NCBI GenBank assembly: GCA_036272735.1
Contig: DATAYF010000167.1
Location: forward strand, 1-5,590
Source: DATAYF01 sp036272735
GTDB taxonomy: Bacteria > Chloroflexota > Ktedonobacteria > Ktedonobacterales > Ktedonobacteraceae
Direction: 5' to 3'
Length of the DNA: 5,590 nucleotides
Position 1 is the first letter of the stretch. Each line of letters opens with the position of its first letter. The notes below the pieces were generated by a model. The model was not told where the DNA came from. It was given only the letters and a program-made list of their open reading frames with translations, and did not search any database. A program made the position numbers and the translations under genes. Positions 1 through 4,781 of the stretch are shown here, piece after piece.

Positions 1-228
1 ACGATGCGCACGATCAAACAAAATCTATTCTGGGCCTTTGCTTACAACGTCATCCTGATCCCAACGGCGATTCTCTCGCCACTGATCCCGTTCCTGAAAG
101 AGCAAGCCCCCATCTTCGCAGCGGCGGCCATGGCGCTCTCGTCAGTGACCGTCATCAGCAATTCGCTCCGTCTGCGTCGCTTCGGACGCCCATACCGGAA
201 TGAAGCGCCTACTATCAGAGATAACTAG
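1..228 (+). CDS. copA: C-terminal part of a Cu(I)-exporting P1B-1 ATPase (CopA-like), cut by the left window edge
   Basis: The reading frame is open at base 1 and ends with TAG at 226-228, so only the last two membrane helices of a larger pump are present. The ATG at 4-6 is an internal methionine, not a start. Helix 7 contains YN followed four residues later by proline (YNVILIP, from base 43), and helix 8 contains MALSS (bases 130-144) followed by V..SNS. Known family pattern: YN-x4-P in helix 7 and MxxSS in helix 8 are the Cu(I)-binding signature of P1B-1 ATPases, which export cytoplasmic Cu(I) across the inner membrane at the cost of ATP. A short basic tail (LRLRRFGRPYR) follows the last helix, as in CopA. 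The cupredoxin lipoprotein starts 79 bases downstream on the same strand, which supports a copper role. The catalytic domains lie outside the window and cannot be checked. Confidence 0.88.
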   Translation, partial: TMRTIKQNLFWAFAYNVILIPTAILSPLIPFLKEQAPIFAAAAMALSSVTVISNSLRLRRFGRPYRNEAPTIRDN

Positions 229-247
229 CATTTTGTCGTAGTGAGAA

Positions 248-288
248 GATGAAGGTGGGCTAAAGGAAGAAAGCCCACCATTTTCATC
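248..288 (+). terminator. Long hairpin between copA and the cupredoxin gene
   Basis: GGTGGGCT (254-261) pairs perfectly with AGCCCACC (272-279) around a 10-base purine-rich loop. The helix extends outward, after a 3-base bulge, through GATGAA (248-253) with TTCATC (283-288). Only four T residues (281-284) follow the inner stem and the bases after that are mixed, so it is a weak match to an intrinsic terminator. It may instead be a partial terminator or an mRNA-stabilising structure that lets some transcription continue into the cupredoxin gene, whose Shine-Dalgarno site begins about 10 bases later. I see no separate promoter in this 79-base spacer. Confidence 0.5.
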
Positions 289-307
289 AAATACTAAAGG
301 AGATCAC

Positions 308-769
308 ATGAAAAGATCGTTTGTTGCTGGACCTATTTTAGTAGCGTTGCTTTTCCTGCTTGCCGCTTGTGGAAGCACTGGTGGGAATACAACAGGAAGC
401 ATAACGGCTCCGCAAGCGGCATTATCGACAGCAAATACGGTAAACATCACTGAAACAGATTTCAAAATTCAATCATCAATCACGACCTTTACTCCTGGCA
501 CATCCTATCACTTTGAGATCACGAACCACGGGAATACGGCGCACGAATTTATGATTCTACCGAAAGCGGAAGGCAGCATGGGGGGAATGTCTATGGACAA
601 TATGGATAAGATGGCGCTGGCAAAAGCCGAGAATATCGGGCCTGGGCAGACTACAGCCTTCAATTATACCTTCCCTTCGTCGGCAGCCGGATCGCATCCA
701 GAGTTTGCTTGTTACTACCCTGGACACTATCAAGCAGGGATGAAGCAAGACGTGGTGGCCAAATCCTGA
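308..769 (+). CDS. Cupredoxin-domain lipoprotein (type-1 copper protein)
   Basis: A 153-residue secreted protein. The N-terminus has a lysine/arginine pair, a hydrophobic stretch (residues 5-20) and a lipobox LAAC with Cys21 as the lipidation site, so it should be anchored to the outer face of the membrane. A Thr/Ser/Gly linker (22-45) leads into a cupredoxin fold. The likely type-1 copper ligands are His79 (in TAHEF), Cys135 and His140 (in CYYPGH) and Met145 (in GM), the order and C-x4-H spacing seen in azurin-like blue copper proteins. A methionine-rich insert (Met91, 94, 96, 99, 102) lies between the first His and the Cys and could bind additional Cu(I). The ATG at 308 has a strong AAAGGAGA ribosome site at 296-303. 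It lies downstream of copA, so it probably binds exported copper or passes electrons. The cupredoxin assignment is firm; the physiological partner is unknown. Confidence 0.88.
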   Translation: MKRSFVAGPILVALLFLLAACGSTGGNTTGSITAPQAALSTANTVNITETDFKIQSSITTFTPGTSYHFEITNHGNTAHEFMILPKAEGSMGGMSMDNMDKMALAKAENIGPGQTTAFNYTFPSSAAGSHPEFACYYPGHYQAGMKQDVVAKS

Positions 770-786
770 CGTACCTGGTTGCAGGA

Positions 787-807
787 ATGGAAAATAAGAT
801 TTCCCAT
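787..807 (+). terminator. Possible hairpin after the cupredoxin gene
   Basis: ATGGAAAAT (787-795) can pair with ATTTCCCAT (799-807) with one mismatch across a 3-base loop. No T-tract follows, so this is a weak candidate for the end of the copA-cupredoxin transcript. Nothing else terminator-like lies between that gene and the arsR promoter. Confidence 0.25.
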
Positions 808-842
808 AGCCTAAAATTAGCGAACCTGGAGAATGCATTGTG

Positions 843-871
843 TTGACCCTCACGTGCTGGTATGGTACTAT
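843..871 (+). promoter_or_regulatory. Sigma-70-type promoter of the ArsR gene
   Basis: TTGACC (843-848) and TACTAT (866-871) are separated by exactly 17 bases, close to the consensus -35 and -10 elements. Transcription would start near 878, giving a leader of about 30 bases before the ATG at 908. The -10 box abuts and partly overlaps the dyad at 870-890, which is the usual arrangement for metal-derepressed ArsR/SmtB promoters. Confidence 0.7.
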
Positions 872-890
872 GTGAGCAGGTATTCATATG
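870..890 (+). promoter_or_regulatory. Candidate ArsR/SmtB-type operator
   Basis: An imperfect dyad, ATGTGAGCA then GG then TATTCATAT, sits over the -10 box and the predicted start site of the arsR gene. The core TGAGCA-x4-TTCA-x-AT resembles the 12-2-12 operators described for SmtB-family repressors (general form TGAxCA-x4-TTCA, recalled from the literature). Its position suggests autorepression by the ArsR protein encoded immediately downstream, relieved by metal. Binding is inferred, not shown. Confidence 0.6.
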
Positions 891-894
891 CAAA

Positions 895-902
895 AGGAGA
901 AG
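895..902 (+). promoter_or_regulatory. Ribosome binding site fixing the ArsR start at 908
   Basis: AGGAGAAG lies 5 bases before ATG 908. The in-frame ATG at 833 is upstream of the promoter's -35 box and would add 25 non-family residues, so 908 is the start. Confidence 0.75.
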
Positions 903-907
903 ACGTT

Positions 908-1288
908 ATGGCGAAGGAAGATGTGCTCATCACTATTGATGCGGAGGCGGTCCAGGCAGCACGTGCTGAGGCTCTTCCCGAAGCGCACCTCTTATTGCTT
1001 GTTGAGACGTTTCAGGCTCTAGCGGATCCAACGCGTGCTCGTATCCTCTATGCCTTGATCCAACGTCCCATGTGTGTACGCGACCTTGCCATTCTCGTAG
1101 GCGTGTCCGCGTCGGCGGTCTCACATCAACTGCGTTTTTTACGGGATCGTCGCCTGGTCAAATCGCGACGAGATGGGAACGTTATCTACTACGCTGTGGA
1201 CGATCATCACGTGGCAGCCCTCTTCAAAGAGGCTGATTACCATGTCGATCATGTGCGACGAGCGATTCCTGATCATCCCTATCCGTAG
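908..1288 (+). CDS. ArsR/SmtB-family metal-sensing repressor with an alpha-5 (zinc/cobalt-type) site
   Basis: A 126-residue winged-helix repressor. LADPTRARILYAL (residues 38-50) and the helix-turn-helix from CVRDLA to VSHQLRFLRDRRLV (56-84), followed by the wing RRDGNVIYY, are standard ArsR features. In the C-terminal helix Asp99, His101, His112 and His115 give D-x-H-x10-H-x2-H, the same spacing as the alpha-5 site of CzrA, which senses Zn(II) or Co(II) across the dimer. Only one cysteine of the CxCxD-type alpha-3 site remains (Cys56 in CVRDL), so As(III) or Cd(II) sensing through that site is unlikely. The start at 908 is set by a good ribosome site and by the promoter position. It probably represses its own promoter and the P1B ATPase 100 bases downstream, releasing DNA on metal binding. 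Which metal it senses in vivo is an inference from the ligand pattern. Confidence 0.9.
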   Translation: MAKEDVLITIDAEAVQAARAEALPEAHLLLLVETFQALADPTRARILYALIQRPMCVRDLAILVGVSASAVSHQLRFLRDRRLVKSRRDGNVIYYAVDDHHVAALFKEADYHVDHVRRAIPDHPYP

Positions 1289-1300
1289 GTTTTCTCCCAC

Positions 1301-1340
1301 GTGTGCTGCACAACTCGTATTGGCAGCACACCTATTTTTT
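1301..1340 (+). terminator. Strong intrinsic terminator after arsR
   Basis: GTGTGCTGC (1301-1309) pairs perfectly with GCAGCACAC (1323-1331), and CAA (1311-1313) with TTG (1320-1322) can extend the helix inward. A T-tract (TATTTTTT, 1333-1340) follows. It begins 12 bases after the arsR stop. It separates arsR from the ATPase gene, so the pump is expressed either by readthrough or from a promoter in the remaining spacer. Confidence 0.85.
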
Positions 1341-1343
1341 CGA

Positions 1344-1361
1344 CAACTACATGACTAGTTG
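1344..1361 (+). promoter_or_regulatory. Inverted repeat upstream of the second ATPase gene, possible operator
   Basis: CAACTA (1344-1349) and TAGTTG (1356-1361) form a perfect 6-base inverted repeat with a 6-base spacer. It lies between the arsR terminator and the ATPase start. Just downstream, CATATGCA (1366-1373) repeats the octamer found at 885-892 next to the arsR operator. A second repressor site is plausible. I could not identify a convincing -35/-10 pair here. Confidence 0.35.
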
Positions 1362-1376
1362 CACACATATGCAGTG

Positions 1377-1381
1377 AAAGG
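1377..1381 (+). promoter_or_regulatory. Ribosome binding site fixing the ATPase start at 1389
   Basis: AAAGG ends 7 bases before ATG 1389. A longer reading from TTG 1359 would add ten residues, has no ribosome site of its own and would run through the inverted repeat, so 1389 is preferred. Confidence 0.65.
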
Positions 1382-1388
1382 AAATGAT

Positions 1389-3338
1389 ATGGCTTCGTCA
1401 TCTTCTGCTCTCCTACGTTTTCAGAGCGCGTGTGTGACCTGTGTCCGTGGAGGACCACGGTTTGTTGGACGCTACCGCGATTTCCTGCTGAATCCAGGCA
1501 CGCTCTTCACCCTGGCAAGCCTCCTCTTGTTGCTTGCCGCAACCATTCAAACCCCCGATGGACTTATCAACTCAGCCCATGCGCACACCTGGCTGTATCT
1601 GGCAGCGGCTCTGGCTGGTTCCGTCTATATCTGGTGGTCGGCCATCCAGGGTATCCGTCAGCGTGACTTTACGGCTGATATTCCAGTTTCATTCGCAACA
1701 GTCGCAGCACTCATCATCGGTCAATATTCTGCCGCTGCTGTCGTTGCCGTGCTCTTACTGCTGGGCGGCATGCTGGAAGAGTTTGTCTCTGCTCGTGCGG
1801 GCAATGCTCTGGATGCCCTTTCAAAGCTGCTTCCTGACCGGGTAACCGTCAGACGTGCCGGGAAAGATCTGGTAGTTCCTCTGGAGGAGGTGCGCAGTGC
1901 CGACCTGGTGCTGATCCGCTCAGGAGAGCGTATTCCGATTGATGGCGTGGTCGCTCAGGGAACAGCCTCTATCAATCAAGCAGCCATCACTGGCGAAAGT
2001 GTGGCGGTTGAGAAACAGCCGGGCGATACCGTTTTTGCGGGCACGCTCAACGAATTGGGTGCCCTTGAGGTCCGCACGACCAGGGTGGGAGAAGAGACCA
2101 CGCTCGGCCAGATTCGCCGCATGGTTGCCGAGGCCCAGGAGCAGAAAGCTCCAATTGAGCGCATTCTCAACCGTTACGCGAAGTTCTACACGCCCGCCGC
2201 GCTCATCCTGGGAGCATTGGTCTGGTGGTGGAGTGGGGATATCCTGCGTGCCATTACCATTCTGATTGTGTTTTGTCCGTGCGTCATGGTACTGGCTACT
2301 CCAACCGCACTGGTTGCTTCTATCGGCAATGCCGCCTTGCGTGGCAGCCTGGTCAAGAAAGGTGCCACCATTGAGGCGATGGCGAAAGTCACCGCTGTCG
2401 CTTTCGACAAAACAGGGACGCTCACCTTTGGTCAGCCCAGGCTCACCAGTATCCAGCCACTTGGGCAGCTCACCGAGGTCGAACTGCTGCGTTTGGCTGC
2501 TATTGCCGAGAAGTTGAGTGAGCATCCCCTGGGACGAGCCGTCGTGCAGGAGTCCCTCGAGCGTGAAGTGACCGTTATCGATCCAGAGGAGTTTACCGTG
2601 CTGCCGGGATTGGGTGTGCGGGCGCACATTGATGGTAGTGATGTGGTCATTGGTCGACCACAACTTCTCTCTGAGCAAGGTATCATCGTTGATACCCATG
2701 TGCAGGCTCGCGCGACGGATCTGGCAGCCGCTGGACGCACTGTCATCCTGGTTGCGCACAATGGCCAGGTCGTGGGCATGCTCGTGTTGGAAGATGCGTT
2801 GCGTCCAGATGCCAGCCAGGTGATTGCGCGGCTCAAAAAACTCGGCATCCGTACCGTCCTCGTGACCGGTGATAACATCGTGACGGCCGAGCGTATTGCG
2901 GGAGCGCTAGGGATCGGCGAGGTACATGCCGAAGTGCTCCCGGCACAGAAAGTGGAGATCGTCAAGCAGCTCCAGGTCCAGGGACTCAACGTGGCGTTCG
3001 TTGGCGATGGTGTGAATGATGGCCCTGCTCTTGCGACGGCAAATGTGGGAGTGGCGATGGGATTGGGTGGGACGGATGTTGCCATCGAAACAGCAGAAAT
3101 CTCGCTCTTGTCCGATGACCTGACGAAGCTCCCTCACCTGCTGAGTCTTTCTCGACAAGCGATGCGGGCAATTAAGCAAAATTTATTCTTTTCGCTGGGC
3201 ATTCTGGCAATCGCGGTTGGGCTTGCTATTCCGGGCATCCTCGCGCCGGTGACGGGTGCACTCTTACACGAGTTGTCCTCCATTCCGGTGATCGCCAATT
3301 CGGCGCGACTGATTGGGGCCAGGGAGCAAACCGAATGA
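1389..3338 (+). CDS. Heavy-metal-translocating P1B-type ATPase, no N-terminal metal-binding domain, non-canonical specificity motifs
   Basis: A 649-residue ATP-driven metal efflux pump of the inner membrane. In order: a short N-terminus with a CVTC pair (residues 15-18) instead of an HMA domain; helices near 36-53, 67-87, 97-112 and 114-131; the actuator domain with TGES (201-204); the translocation motif CPC (296-298) followed by ATPTA; the phosphorylated Asp340 in DKTGT; the HP motif (379-380); GDGVND (539-544); and helices 7 and 8 (about 599-640). ATP phosphorylates Asp340 and metal crosses via CPC. Helix 7 lacks YN (Cu type), helix 8 has HELSS (627-631) rather than MxxSS (Cu), an Asp-Gly pair (Zn/Cd) or HExxT (Co), so the substrate cannot be read with confidence. 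The neighbouring ArsR with a zinc/cobalt-type site favours a divalent metal. GDGVND is followed by Gly545, where Ala is usual. Its stop abuts the converging ZIP gene. Confidence 0.93.
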   Translation: MASSSSALLRFQSACVTCVRGGPRFVGRYRDFLLNPGTLFTLASLLLLLAATIQTPDGLINSAHAHTWLYLAAALAGSVYIWWSAIQGIRQRDFTADIPVSFATVAALIIGQYSAAAVVAVLLLLGGMLEEFVSARAGNALDALSKLLPDRVTVRRAGKDLVVPLEEVRSADLVLIRSGERIPIDGVVAQGTASINQAAITGESVAVEKQPGDTVFAGTLNELGALEVRTTRVGEETTLGQIRRMVAEAQEQKAPIERILNRYAKFYTPAALILGALVWWWSGDILRAITILIVFCPCVMVLATPTALVASIGNAALRGSLVKKGATIEAMAKVTAVAFDKTGTLTFGQPRLTSIQPLGQLTEVELLRLAAIAEKLSEHPLGRAVVQESLEREVTVIDPEEFTVLPGLGVRAHIDGSDVVIGRPQLLSEQGIIVDTHVQARATDLAAAGRTVILVAHNGQVVGMLVLEDALRPDASQVIARLKKLGIRTVLVTGDNIVTAERIAGALGIGEVHAEVLPAQKVEIVKQLQVQGLNVAFVGDGVNDGPALATANVGVAMGLGGTDVAIETAEISLLSDDLTKLPHLLSLSRQAMRAIKQNLFFSLGILAIAVGLAIPGILAPVTGALLHELSSIPVIANSARLIGAREQTE

Positions 3339-4065
3339 TTAGCTCATGAAGATTGCCACCACCAGGGCAAAGAGCGTTCCGAGAACAGAGCACGAGGGTC
3401 ATGATCGTGCTCTTTTCGTGATGTGCTTCGGGGAGCACGTGGCTCGCGCCGATATAGAGCAGAAAGCCTGTCAGGACGCCCAGGTAGAGCGGCATCTGAT
3501 TTTCAGGAATCTTCAGGAACAAGGTAGAAGCGGCTCCAAGCAGTGGGGCGATGGCAACCAGTAGCAGCAGGCTGATCGCTCGTGCCCTGCTGTGTTTGTT
3601 CAGTAACAGCAGGGTCATGATGTTGATGCCATCACCGATATCATGCAGGATCACCGCGATGGCGATCACAAAGCCAACGGTGGGGCTAATTTGAAAACCC
3701 GCGCCGATTTCGACTCCTTCCAGCAAGCTATGTCCGGCAAAGGTCAACGCTGAGACCAGGCCAAGCGCGGGATGATGCTGGGACATCTCCTGCTCTGGTC
3801 GCTTGCTAATCTGTAGAACAAGCTTTTCAAACAGGTGGAAAAAGAGGAAGCCGACAACCAGGGCCCCAAAAACAATGATCTTATTGATATGGGTGGCGTC
3901 TATGAGGGTGAATAGCTCGGGCAAGAGGTCAAAGGCCACCACGCCAATGAGTACGCCAGCGGCAAAGCCCATAATCAGGTGCATTTTATTGCGATAGCGC
4001 AAGGCAAGAATTCCACCACCACAGGTGAAAAAGAACGTGACGACGGATAACAGGATGGCATTCAT
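3339..4065 (-). CDS. ZIP-family divalent metal carrier, frame-disrupted near the 3' end
   Basis: A multi-helix membrane protein of the ZIP (zinc/iron permease) family, which normally moves Zn(II) or related divalent ions toward the cytoplasm. Helix 4 carries HSLLEG (residues 112-117) and helix 5 HDIGDGIN (141-148), the paired metal-binding motifs, with Asp in place of the usual Glu in the second. A His-containing segment (97-98) and SHVLPEAHHE (208-217) are also typical. ATG at 4065-4063 is preceded by AGGAG (plus-strand 4073-4077). The uninterrupted frame runs on to 3226 and ends in an implausible polar tail overlapping the ATPase by 113 bases. Shifting by one base after Leu226 (near 3387) gives VLGTLFALVVAIFMS, a proper final helix, and TAA at 3341-3339 directly against the ATPase stop. 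I therefore mark the gene to 3339, about 241 residues. Family is clear; metal and direction are inferred. Confidence 0.85.
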
Positions 4066-4118
4066 TGCACCACTCCTGATGATATTTCTTATGTGCTCAT
4101 GCTCTCAATAAACCGCAT

Positions 4119-4128
4119 AAGCATGCTT
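4119..4128. repeat. Perfect 10-base palindrome upstream of the ZIP gene
   Basis: AAGCATGCTT is self-complementary and lies about 55 bases upstream of the ZIP start. CTTATG (4088-4093) and CATAAG (4116-4121) also form an inverted pair in the same leader. These could be a regulator site or leader structure for the minus-strand gene. The match to a known metal regulator box (Zur, DtxR or MntR type) is not evident, and no good -35/-10 pair for the ZIP gene was found in the 251-base spacer. Confidence 0.3.
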
Positions 4129-4229
4129 GAAGCTCTAAATGTACTATACTATATCTATTGCATCATTTTTCTTCATCCAGTGTGCCACCTATTTCTATAC
4201 TCCTTTATTTGGAAAGAATACCTATACCT

Positions 4230-4258
4230 TTGACAAGCGTACCATCATTGCATATACT
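4230..4258 (+). promoter_or_regulatory. Near-consensus sigma-70 promoter of the blaI-M56 operon
   Basis: TTGACA (4230-4235) is a perfect -35 and TATACT (4253-4258) a good -10, 17 bases apart. Transcription would begin near 4265, leaving a leader of about 52 bases before ATG 4317. A loose dyad, ACAT (4263-4266) with ATGT (4277-4280), lies just at the start site and could be a BlaI operator half-site pair, but it is a weak match to the TACA/TGTA operators of BlaI/MecI. A second weaker pair, TTGAAG (4127-4132) with TATATC (4150-4155), lies further upstream. Confidence 0.75.
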
Positions 4259-4316
4259 GCTTACATAAAATAAAGCATGTGTGATAACGGGTAGATTGCG
4301 TGGGAGCAGGTAGCTT

Positions 4317-4781
4317 ATGAATAATGATGAGCCAAATGTGGACTTTGCCTTTGACATCAGTACGTTTCGTCCTGATCGTCCGGGTATTCGCAAAGTTTTG
4401 GGGGATCTCGAAGCTGAGATTATGGAGCTTGTGTGGGAGCGTCCTCCCCAGCAGGGCATAGCTGTACGCGAAATCTTTGAACTACTGCATGCCCGAAGGC
4501 GTATTGCTTACACCACCGTGATGAATACGATGACACGCCTCGCCAAGAAAAATTTATTGCATTGCGAAAAGAAGGATATCGCTTATATCTATTATCCCAA
4601 CTTCACCCAGCAGGCATTCGTTGCCCGTTTTGTGAGCCTTATTCTTGAGGATCTGTTCGTGAGTTTTTCTGGCGCAACGCTCGAAGGTATTCGTCAGATA
4701 CACAATCCCCAGGCGGCTGCTAGCGCTCGACAATTATTTGAAGAAGTTTCTCGCCGCAGACAGGACGAGGAGGGCGAATAA
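4317..4781 (+). CDS. BlaI/MecI-family winged-helix repressor
   Basis: A 154-residue cytoplasmic DNA-binding protein. After a 27-residue N-terminal extension, the family domain begins at LGDLEAEIMELVW (28-40). Helix-turn-helix residues AYTTVMNTMTRLAKKNLL (64-81) match the BlaI pattern T.xT.xxRLxxKG/N.L, followed by the wing (KKDIAYIYYP). A C-terminal helical region (about 97-145) would mediate dimerisation. The cysteine-rich CxCx4CxC tail of CopY copper repressors is absent, with Cys83 the only cysteine, so a direct copper sensor is unlikely. The Asn-Phe cleavage bond of MecI is not obvious at the equivalent place. The start at 4317 follows GGAGCAGG (4302-4310 region). The stop TAA overlaps the next ATG by one base (TAATG), typical of coupled translation with its BlaR1-like partner. 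Likely it represses its own promoter; other targets are unknown. Confidence 0.9.
   Translation: MNNDEPNVDFAFDISTFRPDRPGIRKVLGDLEAEIMELVWERPPQQGIAVREIFELLHARRRIAYTTVMNTMTRLAKKNLLHCEKKDIAYIYYPNFTQQAFVARFVSLILEDLFVSFSGATLEGIRQIHNPQAAASARQLFEEVSRRRQDEEGE

Noticed and set aside
557..893. Minus-strand frames over the cupredoxin gene and the arsR promoter
   Set aside because: They overlap the copper-ligand region and a clear forward promoter, with no start signals of their own.
833..907. Longer N-terminus for the ArsR protein from ATG 833
   Set aside because: This stretch contains the -35, -10 and operator and encodes no family residues; ATG 908 has the ribosome site.
1920..2759. Long minus-strand reading frame inside the ATPase gene (279 codons)
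   Set aside because: It is antisense to the well-defined actuator and catalytic domains, has no ribosome site, and its translation shows no recognisable fold or membrane segments.
2432..3085. Second long minus-strand frame (217 codons) antisense to the ATPase
   Set aside because: Its Ser/Thr/Pro-rich translation is a typical shadow of a GC-balanced coding strand, and it conflicts with the DKTGT to GDGVND region.
3226..3338. Extended ZIP C-terminus overlapping the ATPase
   Set aside because: The tail is polar and unlike a membrane carrier, and the shifted frame gives a proper hydrophobic end with a stop exactly at the gene junction.
3380..3396. Programmed +1 frameshift in the ZIP gene
   Set aside because: There is no stop or rare-codon pause at CTC-TGT and no known stimulatory element, so an indel is simpler.
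4317..4781. CopY-type copper repressor
   Set aside because: The fold is shared, but the CxCx4CxC metal-binding tail is missing.
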